From Schistosoma mansoni (lineage: Eukaryota > Platyhelminthes > Trematoda > Strigeidida > Schistosomatidae), in NCBI RefSeq assembly GCF_000237925.1, contig NC_031495.1, positions 35,867,511 through 35,931,510 on the forward strand: a stretch of 64,000 nucleotides of DNA, written 5' to 3'. Both the position numbers and the translations under genes were made by a program. Shown piece by piece: positions 12,916-53,670 of this stretch. The notes beneath the pieces were generated by a model, which ran no database searches, was not told the DNA's origin, and worked only from the letters and a program-made list of their open reading frames with translations. Each line of letters starts with the position of its first letter. Position 1 is the stretch's first letter.

Positions 12916-13125
12916 GATGTCGACCTTATTAGTTTTACTGGACGAAACCCTAGCTGGAAGCCTTGGTCATGCATCCATACCAGATCACACTCGCTTACTA
13001 CGTGCTTCACACCCCTCATAACGTATGGTCAATTAAGGTCACATTCTTCTGTACAAATCGATATAATTCCAAGTGTGTCTTCTGGCTCATTCAGCCTTGA
13101 CTTCTGATATGACTAGATTTCACAT
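12916..13125 (+). repeat. Dispersed repeat X, copy 1
   Basis: Contains CTTGGTCATGCATCCATACC and AGATCACACTCG, then CGATATAATTCC and GACTTCTGAT. The same ordered words occur at 56327-56640 and 58866-59170 and, more diverged, at 55321-55560 and 58675-58870. Length is about 200-300 bases. It could be an LTR or a non-autonomous element; no coding content. Confidence 0.6.
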
Positions 13126-15430
13126 CAGTGATTGTTGGGTTGTCACAAACTAAAATTTCGTCAAACACTGTCATTTGTGCCATCTCTACTGGTGAGGGGT
13201 AACGTGATAATAATAATAATATATTTCTGCAAGGGCAGGTGCACGTCATTTTTAAAAGCATGATCCACAAGTTACAACATATACTGGTTCATAGTATGCA
13301 TCCCAAGCAGGGTTGTTTAGTAAATATAATCCATAAAAGTTGATAGTTCATTCATCTGGTACACAAAATGATACACTGCGAGTCTGTCCTCTATAGTAAA
13401 CTTTATGTACCTTCAAATGTTACAATATCCATTTTCTGGTCCTCAGTTTTTTCGCATGCTTACATGTTTTGTTTTCAATATATCCAAACACAAACCTAAC
13501 TTCCTAAAGAGTTAGACTACCGCCTCCCCTGCCTTACAGGCTCATGTAAATCACCAAAAACCCTCAGCAGTGAAGACTGATCGATCAAAGAAAGACCTCA
13601 AACGACACAAAACCAAGTTACTGGTCACTTTTATACCCTCACTAGTCTTATGGATCACAGAATGACTAAAGACTATCCACAAAGTCTCAAAGAGACTCGC
13701 CATGCATAGGATCTGTCTCTAGACCTCGAGAAACGGATAACCTTAAATGGTATTGATGCCGAATACGTATGATAAATATTCTAGAAATTGCAAGGAAACC
13801 TACAGTTTCCCTGGCCCCGAACCCTCCGGCTCTTCGAGAACGCATCGACAGCAAATGTAACGGGTGGGTACGACCGTTTGTTGTATATCGATGATGTGAT
13901 GAATAGGTTTTATTAACTCCTTGACATTAATCCAGAAGTTACCATGCTTCTTGCTGATTCTATTCTATTTCACTTTTATTCATCTTAATATATGAAGTCT
14001 GCTTATGTTCGTATTTATAATTATTACTGTTATTATTATCATTATTGGTCTCTCGACACATTAGATATTTTCTTCACCTCTTCTTGTCCTTCTGAACATA
14101 TTTTATTCCTAAACACCCAAAGTCTACAATTAAAAACAAAAAACCATATGTTACACTTAAACAAATAAATTCTCAGATTTTTTTATTATTATAATCTCCA
14201 CAACATATATATATAACATATAGAAATTTATATTTAAATTATCCTTTGCAATTAATTGTGACTATCATAGCATCATTTTAAATTATTATTTTTTTTTGCA
14301 TTAATGTTTATACTAATACCCGGTTCCACTCTGTATACTGTTACATAAGTCTACACGTATTTATCCGAGTGCAATAAAGGTTTATTATTATAGTTACTAT
14401 TGTTATTATTATTATTTTTAAATTATTCGTTTATCTCAAAAGTCTATATCCATTACACTATTATTATCATGGTTGTACCCTCTCACTATGTGTTCATTTT
14501 CTTTTCTCTCTTTTTTTCCCTCTAAATTAATATTATTCTTAAGATTACGAAACTTTGGATTAAGACAATAATTTGTGTTATGCCGAATCAAACTTATCAG
14601 ACTCGTTTTATCTTGACTATGTATATACACCTCATACACATTGATTATCTTTTGCACTTAATTGAGACTTTCATAGCATCACCCAAAACTATGACTGCAC
14701 GAACAAACACTTATTCTAACGTCATATCTTATCGCAACAATAAGTTATTTACTTATTAATTTATTCTGTTTAATTTTATTTTTATTACTCGTTTTTGCTA
14801 TTGTAGAACATCGACGTTGATGGTCTATGTCGAATGATTGAAGGCCTACTCGATTTAGACGGGGACGGTATAACGAATAAGCTAACTTCGGAGTCACACC
14901 TTGCGACCAGCACCTTACATGGAAGTCCCCATCGACGTATCAAGGGACCATAGATGCTCTGAAGACTACAACACAAAGGACGTTATTACAATAATATATT
15001 AGTTAAGGTACAACCACAAAAGTACAGAAGCGAAAGTACAACCACTGCTGCGTGGGCCATTCCATGGCGTATGATTGACTGATGCGCGTTGACTATCCCT
15101 GACCTTGACTGGGATTGACGATCTGTTCGATGTTCAGTGACATTTCACTGACCCTACACTATACATACATAGTTGTTTATTCTTGTTCTGTGTTAAGATA
15201 TTTACGTATTCCGCGACTCCTTTATTACTATTTCCTTAGTTTCTTCCTTTCCTTCTTCAAAATCAATTCAAAATTCTTGCCAATTACACAGAACTTGATT
15301 TATTATTACTATTCTATCATTAATACTTTATTTTATTTTTCCTTCCTTTCTCAAACATGGCAAATGTAATGCTAACATTATTGAAAATTGTGTATTATTG
15401 CATTTTTAAAGAAACCCGAAATGGTTTCTT
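13126..15430. other. AT-rich intergenic DNA with short repeats
   Basis: No gene seen. Contains ATT microsatellite tracts near 13208-13222, 14025-14045 and 14400-14420. A 38-base motif near 14248-14280 (TTTGCAATTAATTGTGACTA and TCATAGCATCA) recurs at 14650-14682, about 400 bases away in direct orientation. Part of this stretch may be the left end of the Gypsy fossil that follows, but no LTR boundary could be fixed. Confidence 0.4.
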
Positions 15431-15439
15431 CACAGCACT

Positions 15440-17760
15440 TATGTACCCATAAGATGTTTGTGAATAATGATAATAATACCAACGATCTACTACAAGACCC
15501 GGTTCTCAATTTACAGGCAGCAAATAGGAAAGTGAGTGCCACATACGGTGAATGGTACGTTTACTTCAAAGTCAGCTTACGCAAACCCTTGCGCAGGATA
15601 TATGTTGTTGCGGATGTATCTGTGCCAGTCATTAACATGGATCTGCCACAACATCGTTACTTACTGGTTAACTCGAATAAATGAAGGTGAGTAACGTAAA
15701 CACTGAATTATCTGTTTGCAGAGTTTCATTTCCAGGTTCTGGGTTCCGCCTTATCACAATCAGACACGTAGTCGGCCTGTAAATTATAATAAAACTCGAT
15801 AAGTGTCATGAACTGTGCAAACCACAATTCTAATTGCGACGTGTAACTAAAAATTTTAGACATCACCTAGTGACTACTGGACTACCAGTACTGTCAACGC
15901 GGCAAATAATAGCTCCTGAATACATAAGATCGGCTGAAACTTAATTAAATCACATTATGGATGTAGTAATGATCCTTCCATCAAACACACCATGGGAATC
16001 TATGTTGCACACGATCACTGAGGTGATAGCAATGATTAGCGTGGAAAAGGCGATTATCGGTAGCTTAACACGAAAAATGCCCCTGATCACTATCTGTTAA
16101 CCCGTAGTATCCGGGATAGATCAGAATCCAACGACCTTGTAATCACGACCTGACAGTTGACTAGTGCAGTATGACTGTTTCCCAGAAAATCAGTTTATTT
16201 TAGGCATTTGACCGGATCGTCAGGGATATGGTTGATTTCTCCAAGAATGGTATCGTCACGTCTTTCGGACGTTACGAAATTTGACGTATGCCTTCCTTTT
16301 TGAGAAATGTCAAGCGAACTTTCCAGTAACTTATCAACGATTTATTCAGAGGTCTTGACTCTTTGCATGCATTATCATCTGATCTTAAGTAGTGAAAAAA
16401 TCTCATTCCTAACATCTAGGCCTTGATTTTCAAAGACTCCAAAAATAGAGCTGCCGTGAACGTCGAGACACGACAAATCTTAGATTAACCACTCAAATTT
16501 CTCGGTCATACAATCGATACTCATGGTATTCTCTCACTACCGAGTAAAGTGGAAGCTGTTCTGAATTAACCAGAACTGACAATGACCAAGCAACTGCGCA
16601 CATCCGGTAGACTGGACAGCTTTTGCCGACGGTTCTTATCAAACCTCATATTATTCATGATACCATTAAAAATTTTCTTCACGGAAATGTTAAATTATTA
16701 AACTGGATGACGACGTTAAGAGAACATATATTCTACAGTGAAAGACAGTATTTCCATTTCATCTGAGCTTGCACGCCAGGACACTAAAACATCGACCAAT
16801 ATCGCCATAGATGCAGTCAACTTGACAATCGTAGAAGTCTTACAAACTAAATAGAGAAAACTTTTCGACCCTATGCATTTTCGTAACAGCCACACGACGC
16901 TGCATTGAAACATGATACTAGTGACAAGGAACTAACTGTCATGTTGTATGCTGTACAGCACTTTCACAACTCTGTGTTATGCATAGCAGTTACTCTTTTC
17001 GCAGATCATAAAGCTCTTACTCGTCTTCAGACAAATACTCTCCTTCAGAGACTCAATCACTGAACTACATCTCGCAGTTCATTTCCTATATCAAGCATTT
17101 TCCTGAGGCAAACAGAGTAGCCATGGATGCCTTGTTTTTATTTGTTCCCTGAGCAGTTTCCAAGAGAACGGACTGCCCAATCTCCAAAGGAGAACACCGA
17201 TGTTCAGCATAAGTTGTCATTGATAAACCAAAAACTACAAACCAAACTGATGGGAAAAGGTAAAGGAACCGTACATAGCGGTATATTTAATGTCGGGATC
17301 GGCACGATCATTCTGAAACAATGCCAACACAGTGTCCTCGACAAATCATGTGAACGTTTGCATACAGGTGTTCGAGCAACCATCAAGCTCATAGCGGGAC
17401 AGTTTTGCTAGTTCGAGATGAGTAGTGATGTGAATGAGTAGAGGCGCTCTTGTGTAGTCTGATGGAACCATGAGGTTCTTAGGCCCAAATGATGTGTAAC
17501 TAGCTTACCCACCAATACTTACACTCACCCCGTTCACATCCATCTTCATTTGGTGGGACCCTCAACATAATTCCACGGATACTTTGATCCCTTCACATGT
17601 ATGGACCGTTTTGCACGATGACCTGAATCAGTACCTACCAAAGATATCACCGCTGAAACAGTGGCTCGCGTCTCCGTCGAAAGGCAGGTAGAAATTTATG
17701 GACCGCCCTTCGACCACAACTACAGGTAGTGAATTACTAGTTCGAATCCATACATACCTG
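15440..17760 (+). mobile_element. Ty3/Gypsy LTR retrotransposon, pol-region fossil
   Basis: Broken remnant of a Gypsy-type pol in canonical order: a protease-like segment (about 15500-15680, YVVADVSVPVINMDLPQHR), reverse transcriptase (about 16050-16560, including FLGHTIDTHGI), RNase H (about 16700-17100) and integrase core (about 17500-17735). It resembles the Boudicca/Saci class of schistosome Gypsy elements (family knowledge). No gag and no flanking LTR pair could be identified. It is broken many times over (well over ten), so an old insertion. It is flanked by, and does not interrupt, other elements. Confidence 0.75.
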
Positions 17761-18530
17761 ATATTACACTGCACTCCTAGAATAAGCTATTAAGCCTGTA
17801 ACCTATCATTATTCTCGTTTCCTGCCTTCAGCAGATATTTGGTTACGTCTTCAATGTAATGTCAAAATCTCAATGATTCTTTAAAACATGACCTATATGT
17901 TTCTATGGAAGACAGGTTAAAGTGTCTTTAGGATGCTCATGTATGTGAACGTCTTCTTTACAAATAATTGGGAAGAAACTTTAGCTGCATATTCTTTTAT
18001 CTGTCGTATAATTTATTCCCAAATAACAGTTTGTTACATGAGGCACGACAGTTTACAGGCAGGATCAAATGGTTACAGAAGTTACAATTTTCACTGTAGT
18101 AAACTACTCAAGTGGGTTGATATATTATAAGATATGTGTAAATGATTTTAGTAAGAAACGTATTGTCAACACCACAATTGGCGCTCTTCATGAGGGTTGC
18201 GTTGCGAGATGCAACTTATGGTCGAGAAGAGATCCATATGAAGTTGGGCGCTTCTAGAAACCGCAATATTATATTCCTCGGGAATATCTGAGGCTTTAAT
18301 AATGGTGCAGGACGAAGTAGCCCGTTCCATATCTATTTTCGGTGGCATATCTCAAGGGTGCTGAAAAGGACTGTAAGAAAAAGAAAGGACGAGAAGCAGA
18401 GCAGTCAACGTTCATGGAGGAATAGTTAAGGTATGGCTACTTAGTCTATTTCTTTGTTATGAGGGACTTATTAAGCAACAGCATTCAAATATGTTAAAGT
18501 AAATAAGTGTAAACAAGGTATGAGCGGATA
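17761..18530. other. Unassigned stretch between the Gypsy fossil and the LINE stack
   Basis: No recognisable gene. Short plus-strand open frames at 17933-18130 and 18069-18257 have no motif and overlap one another, typical of chance. Confidence 0.4.
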
Positions 18531-18539
18531 AGGAACTTT

Positions 18540-20035
18540 ATAAATGAAGGGGGAGGATCAGGAAAACGCAGAGGCTATGGCAAAATATATTGGGGCAGTT
18601 TTCACTCAAGAACCTCTTTCAGACGAAGAACTAGACCCAAATAAAAAGCCAATAAACCATCTGTTCACCGTGGAATTGAATCGAGATGATGTACTTAAGG
18701 TTCTTAGCACCTTAGACACGGAAAAGTCGAAAGGACCGGATGAAGTACACCCCAAAATACTGAGACAAACTGCACAATATACCGCAGCCCCACTAACTGT
18801 GATATTCAATGTCACTTGACCAAGGTATGTTACCTACGGACTGGGTGCGATCGTCACTCCAATACATAAAACAGGACCAAGAAAACTTCCATCAAACTAC
18901 AGACTCGTCAGCCTCACCAGTGTCGTAGTTAAAATACTTGAAAGAATAGTCAAATTGGCCATAATGACATTCGTGTAAACCAACAACTTGTTAAACAGCG
19001 AACAACATGGTTTCAGAAAAGATTAATCTTGCACAACAAACCTTCTTATAGCAAGAGAGCATTGAACAAAACCTCCAGGCAACGGAAAATCAGTGGAAGT
19101 CTGCATTGACTTCAGCGAAGCATTTGACAATGTGTCAACAAATGAACTGCCATGGACCGGAAAATCTTGGTATTGCCAGACCTCTCCTAAAATGGCCTAA
19201 GAATTTCCTAGTAGGTCGTAGACATGAAGTAGGAATAAGTTCGAAGTGCTACACCTGGAGACCAGTACTTAGTGGAGTCCCTCAATGTTCTGTTCTAGGA
19301 TCTTTACTCTTTATATTGTATGTAGATGACCTCCCAAGTATAGTTGAGTCCCCAATGCTATTATACGCTAATATAAAACTCTGGCGAGAAATAACGGGAG
19401 ATGCATTTGCACGAGCACTTCAGGCAGACCTAAATATTGTGATTAACTGGACTAAAGAGTGGCTAATGCCTATCGACGCGTCAAAGTGTGTCTACGTACA
19501 CTTTGTGGATACAAAGGTAAATAGGTACAACATAGGAGAAGTGCCTGTACTCGTGGTCCGGTCTCACATGTATCTTGTGGTGACAGTGAGTCATGACATT
19601 AAGACCATGGTACGTTGTGGAGAGGCCGCAACTAAAGGGTTTAGAACCGTCTGGGCTTTAAGATGGACTTCACTAAGTTAGATACTACCATGTTCAGTAT
19701 ACACAACCTTAGTGAGAACTAAGCTTGAGAACTCAGTTAAGGCTGCGAGCTCCTGTTTAAAAAGTGACTCGGATATCTTGTAAAAAGTTTAGGGGGCAGC
19801 TACCCATGCGATTCGAGTACTCTGGGGTTTACCATACAAAGAGCGGCTTGAAAATCTAGACCTGTTTACTCTGTCTTATAGTAAATTAAGTGGTCTGATT
19901 TTGATGTATAGAATACTAAGGAATGATTTTGGTCCTAATATATTCCCTTTCTTTCCTCCCACTAGAACGAGACAATTCAGAGGACATAGCAGACGAGTAG
20001 AAAAGCCCAGAACGAACAAAATACAACTGGTATAC
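18540..20035 (+). mobile_element. CR1-type LINE B (RT part), interrupted near its 3' end
   Basis: The first open piece encodes the RT N-terminal region (DVLKVLSTLDTEKSKGPDEV); 19106-19681 covers the palm and thumb (LSGVPQCSVLGSLLFILYVD, LLYANIKLWREI). Around 19860-20030 the C-terminal tail appears (YRILRNDFGPNIFPFFPPTR) and stops abruptly where another LINE begins. Its likely last segment (SAAVVFAPSIDLFKRRL) resurfaces at 23925-23990, after two further LINEs. FADD is changed to YANI at the catalytic site and several stops are present, so it is dead. Confidence 0.8.
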
Positions 20036-20039
20036 AGGC

Positions 20040-22125
20040 TTCACATCAAGTTGGACTGAGATGACTACGAAAGGATCTATAAACTCCTTTGATGGTAGGA
20101 TACTGGTAACAATAATGGAGCATGCATTAGTACAGCATGTATCCGAACCTACATGTTTTGGTGTAAACCAAGGTTCTCTGTTGGACATGGTAATCACTCA
20201 TGAGACTGAGGATATTGCCAAACTAAATATTCTTCCCCCGTTAGTGAATAGCGATCACACTGCTTTATCATTCGCGTTTAGAGCTAGTGGCATGATATAC
20301 TATCAGGTCAAGCCTCCCCCAAACATATGGAGAGCTAACATATCGGCCATTCAGGAGTGTGCTGCTAAGATTGATTGGTCAGTAGATACTAACTCATCGG
20401 TTGAAGAGGCACGGTCTACATTTAAAGGCAAGCTTAGTTCAATCACGTCCTCATTCGTACCATGCTTGTTACTACGTAGACCGAATAATAGTCCACCATG
20501 GATAAATAAACAAGTCAAGAAGCTTCTTAGACGTAGGAAAAAGCACTAGAATATGTTCATCTCTACTGGTTTAGAACAGTACAGATCCAGTTATTGTAAG
20601 ATTAGGAATACTTGTAAGGCATTGCTTAGTAAGACTAGACGGTCATATGAAAAACAATTGGTTAGGGATTGTAAATATAACCCAAAACGGTTATTCTCAT
20701 ATATGAAGAGGCGAACTCAGAGAAGTGATGGACTCCCATCACTTATGGTACAGGAAAATCCGTTAATATTGACAAGAAATGATATCGAAAAAGCTGAAGC
20801 TTTATTGGAATATTTCAGTCAACTTTTTACTATCATTAATGAGGAACGACCACCTATTCATTGTGGTCGTGGCGGCTTGTTGATGGGCCCTGTAGTTATT
20901 AAGTAAGATACTATCTTAAGACTACTTTAGCATCTCAAACCTGATAAGTCCAGTGGTCCTGATAATATTCATCCTAGGATTATGAAAGCCCTATGAAATT
21001 TAATTGCTGAACTTTTAGCGATACTGTTTGATATGTCCCTGCTGCAGCCCAGATTACCCAGAGACTGGAAAGACGCGATAATTAGTCCGGTGTATAAGGC
21101 TGGGAGTAGAGGTTTAGTTAATAACTATCGGCCTGTCAGCTTAAATAGTGCAGTTGTAAAACTAATGGACAAAATTATTCGGATGGCTGTTATAAACTAT
21201 GCGGAAGGACACGATCTTTTATCCAAAGAACAACATGGTTTTCGGATGGGCCTATCATGTTTGACAAATCTTCTTATTGCTGAGGCAAAAGATCGAAATA
21301 TTCCCGTAGATGTGATTTTCATAGATTTATGTAAAGCCTTTGATAAGGTCTCCCATTCTGGTCTAAAGTTAAAACTGGAAAGTTTTGGAATTCATTGTAC
21401 GGTTATAGACTGGATAAGTGACTTTCTGCATGACAGGAGACAAAGGGTAAGAGTAAATGGAGCCCTCTCATCGTAGGAACCTGTAAAAGTGGAGTTCCCC
21501 AGGGCACAATCCCCGGTCCTCTTCTCTTTTTACTTTACGTAAGTGAATTAACAACTGTAGCTAAGTCATCCGTCCTACTCTTCTCCGATGACATAAAGAT
21601 TTGGAGACCCATATATAGCATGTCAGACAGAATAGTATTACAGGATGATCTCAACTCATTAGTGGCATGGATGGACGTGTGGTCACTGGAAGTGAATCCT
21701 AACAAGAGTGTGCTGATGCAACTAAATAACTACGATGATTCGTATTACTACACAATATGTGGATTTGTGTTAACCAAAGTAAGAAATTATAAAGATTTAG
21801 GAGTTGTACTAAGCAATGACCTCAAAACAACCAGCCACTGTAAGGCTGCTGCTGCAAAACGCTATAGGGTATTATGGTCTATTCGTAGAGCTTTTCAGTC
21901 CTGACTTTTCCTTCTGTCAAGGACTGATAATTTGAGAGGATATTCGAAGAAAGTCCAAAAACCGGGATCAAATCGCCTACGTCGGGAGTTTCGTTTCTTG
22001 CACCGAGTAATGAATTACTGGAATTCTCTACCAGAACACGTAATATCAGCACCTTCTGTTGATATATTGAGAACGAGATTGGACCTCCACAGTGTAACAA
22101 ACTGCAAGGATTAATATAGGTTAAT
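20040..22125 (+). mobile_element. CR1-type LINE C: endonuclease end, linker, RT and tail
   Basis: Pieces in order on one strand: the C-terminal part of the endonuclease (20061-20549; LDMVITHE, VNSDHTALSF), linker (20553-20906), RT fingers and palm (21033-21476; YRPVSLNSAVVKLMDK, EQHGFRMGLSCLTNLL, FIDLCKAFDKVSHS), the palm/catalytic region read as LLFSDDIKIW near 21580-21610, and thumb to 21904. The tail with YWNSLPEHVISAPSVD is at 21920-22114. Between 21905 and 21925 about 100 thumb residues are missing relative to element D, an internal deletion. The N-terminal endonuclease is absent. Frame breaks separate the pieces. It is closely related to element B. Confidence 0.85.
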
Positions 22126-22144
22126 AGACCTCCTATCCTCATTA

Positions 22145-23897
22145 CTGAAGAATGAAGTCATCAACCTTTTGGCTGAACAATACTCCCAGACATTCCAGCT
22201 GACCCACATCAACTATACTGACGAAAGCTTCACCTGCACCTGTACAGGACGTTCCGAAGTGGACCTGAGTGCTGACCTGGTGCTCCGTAAACTGCAGCAC
22301 CTAAGAAAAGACACTTCTCCTGGTCCGGATATGGTTCATTCCGCTGTTTTGAGGGAAGCAGCTTCAATCCTGGCGACACCACTTAGCGTGATGCTTGCAC
22401 ACTCGCTAAGCAGAGGCAAACTACCGGAAATTTGGAAGCTGGCCCACATCACACCAATTTTCAAAGGAGGCCGACGCAGTGAACCCTCAAGCTACCGACC
22501 AGTGGCCCTTCTCTCCATACCTTCCAAAATTATGGAATCCCTAATATACGACGGTATACAAGAATACTTATCATCCTTAAAGTTCTTCTCACCTCAACAG
22601 CATAGTTTCAGAAAAGGTCATTCTTGTATGACCAACCTGCTGACTGCGGTGGATAGATGGACAACCATCCTTGATCGCAAGGGGAAGGTTGACGTCATCT
22701 ACCTGGACTTCTCAAAAGCTTTTGATAGGGTCTACCACATATGTCTTATCAAGAAGCTTAGACGATTGGGTATAAAACCTCCTTTGATTGACTGGCTCAC
22801 TCCATATTTAGCAAACCGACACTTTAAGGTCAGGGTTGACTTCAATTTCTCTCAGACTATGGAATGTCCTAATGGGGTCCCCCAGGGCTCAATACTAGGA
22901 CCTTTTCTCTTCGTGATCTACATTAATGATCTTCCTCAACAAGTTTCATCTGACTTATTGCTTTTTGCTGATGATGTGAAACTTTGGAGAGAGATACGTA
23001 ATCATAATGATATACTAGTACTTCAGGAGGGTCTGATCCGACTTCAAAGTTGGGCAGACGACAACGGACTTACCTTCAACACTTCAAAGTGCAAAGAAGT
23101 CCGTCTGAGACATGTTGCAGACTATAGCTATAACTTAGGTAACTCCCCTCTAGAAGTTTCCCAAGTCGAAAAAGATTTAGGAGTGTCGGTACCCTATGAC
23201 CTGAAATCGTACGCGAACTGTGACAAAAACGCCTCTCAAGCAAACCTTGCACTGGTAACATTGAAGCGCATTTTTGGCCAGTTTGACGGTAGAACCTTCC
23301 ACATAATCTTCAACAGTTTTATTCGTCCCCATTTAGAGTACGGAAACATAGTATTTCCTCCCTCCCTCCAAAAGGATAAGGACACTCTGGAACGTATACA
23401 ACGTCGAGCCACGAAATCAGTTCGGGGACTCAAATTCAAACCTTATGAAGAGCGCCTCAAATCACTTAACCTTTACCCGTTAGAGTACAGGCGTCTTAGA
23501 GGTGATCTTCTTATGACTTACAGTGCCCTTAATACTTCTGGTCATCCCCTTAAACATCTTAAGCTTAGTCATAACAATAACCTAACAGGTAACACCCAGA
23601 AACTGGAGACTCAACATAGCAGAACAGACAGTAGACACAACTTCTACTCCTTAAGAGTTGTCAAATGCTGGAATTCGCTGCCGACTGAGCTAGTCCAAAC
23701 GACTTCCCAGGAGTCCTTTAAGAGGAAACTTGACTTATTCTTAAGGACTAAGGATAACATCATTATGATTTACCAAATTCTTTTTTTCCTCTATTATCGT
23801 TGATATACCTAGGTTTTTGCCTGGAGGTATTGGTGATTCACTGCTACCAGACACGGAAGCCCGTTAAGCGAAAGCTTCTTCTATTCCGTCCTCAACA
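22145..23897 (+). mobile_element. CR1-type LINE D with a long uninterrupted RT frame
   Basis: A single open frame of about 544 codons (22169-23803) covers the whole reverse transcriptase: SPGPDMVHSAVLREA, YRPVALLSIPSKIMES, HSFRKGHSCMTNLL, YLDFSKAFDRV, PNGVPQGSILGPFLFVIYIN, then the intact catalytic LLLFADDVKLW near residue 270, and the C-terminal KCWNSLPTELV. It opens at the left junction without a convincing start codon, so it is 5'-truncated: the endonuclease is missing and it cannot move alone. About 95 bases of 3' UTR follow (CCTAGGTTTTTGCC ... GGAAGCCCGTTAAGCG). The unbroken frame makes it the youngest LINE in the stack. It is a different subfamily from B and C and the same as 10810-12000. 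Confidence 0.9.
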
Positions 23898-24005
23898 ATT
23901 TGAACCATTTGAACTTGGAACCTGTTATCCGCAGCGGTGGTGTTCGCGCCTTCAATTGACTTGTTCAAGAGAAGACTGAAAACTCACAAAAGCACACTAG
24001 AAAAG
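23898..24005 (+). mobile_element. Likely detached 3' tail of LINE B
   Basis: Reads NLLSAAVVFAPSIDLFKRRL then KTHKSTLEKE and a stop, the C-terminal pattern of the B/C subfamily (compare SLPEHVISAPSVD of C). It follows element D immediately. The simplest reading is that C and D landed inside B, pushing its last codons here. Confidence 0.6.
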
Positions 24006-24153
24006 GAATAACGTAGACCATAGGCCTTCTGACCTTACTACACAAATCTGAATTAGAGTATGAACAACCTTTAAGGCGCTGGAACCAAAATGTGCGTTTT
24101 AGGTGATGCGTTAGTGTGTGGGCTATGGAAAGCAGTATAATCGTTGAGATAAT

Positions 24154-52391
<28,238 letters not shown>

Positions 52392-53597
52392 TAAAACCAA
52401 TCTAATATAAATGTGTGAAACATAAAGCATTTTATTTGAATATATAAAGCATGGCTTTTAACTACAATGGATGTTCTTTGTATAGTTGAACTCCTATCTT
52501 TCATACTATCTTAAAACATTCATAATATCTTAAATTTTTTTCCGGCTGGTGATAATCGTGATGACAATGTTTTCATTATATGTGATTTGCAAGTTTAATA
52601 AACATTTACGTATTTATGTTAATCATAATGTTTAATATCTGCAAGCGGAATTCATATGTATTCCAATAATTAACTTATCCATATAAATATTACCTAATTC
52701 TATTTCGTTTTATGCATTGAATTCTGATGTCGTCCGTGCAATAATTTCATAATGTCCTCTGATTTTATTTTTATTTTTGGTTTATATGTCGTTCTTGAAG
52801 TCGTTTATTTCTCCTTCTTAAAAAATAACAATAATAATTTTCTAAATTTGGTTTATGATTAGTTAAAACCACTTTCTCGATATGTTTTTTCAAAATATAA
52901 TAAATCTCCCTATTATTTACTCTTTTTTCTCATAAACGTTTTTGTTTTTCACTCCTTTCTAACGATGAGAATGCCAATGATATGAAAACCATGAATCAAA
53001 GTAACTAAAAAAGAGGAAGTTTTATCTAATTAGTGTCATATTTTTGTGTACCTCATAAGCTACTGTCAGTGCACCTGATACTATTATATTTATTTCTAAT
53101 ACACCTCAATAAGAGAATAACAGTAGAGAAAATAAGTCAGTTATTAGTACAGAAGGAAAGTAAACAAATTTTTGCTTGTAACACCGCATTTCTGTACACA
53201 TTTAAATAGCTGTAAGGTCATAAGTCTTTTGAACTAGATCTTCAGAGTTTAATCTAGTATACAGTAAGGTATATCCATATATGTAAAGAATATAAACCAA
53301 TCTTGGAAACTTATAAGATCATGATAACAATAAAGTAGATTATATGACCGATCATAGTGATTAAATAGCATTACTTGATAGAAGGATATCGTGAGCACTA
53401 ATTTGGTAGACGCTACTCACAAGAATGTCTTTAAGTAGTGTGTAGCGGAACATGGCGTCAAAGGTACATCAACTTTCAGACGGAGTAAAGTTTATTGGAG
53501 GCGCGGTTTTGGCAGAACACTTTAAAAAGTAAAGTTGAAATAATCATGAAAGTTGCGTCACAAGTAGTGTGTCTTATGTATTTGGGTCTACAAGTAA

Positions 53598-53670
53598 TAA
53601 TTATTTATTTATTTAAACACATATATATTGGTACAAAAGGTCACCAGATACATATGCGCCACACAAAAAG
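53598..53670 (+). repeat. Dispersed repeat Y, copy 2
   Basis: TTTA tract, ATATTGGTACAAAAGGTCAC, CAGATACATATGCGCCACAC; matches 30140-30215. Confidence 0.75.
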
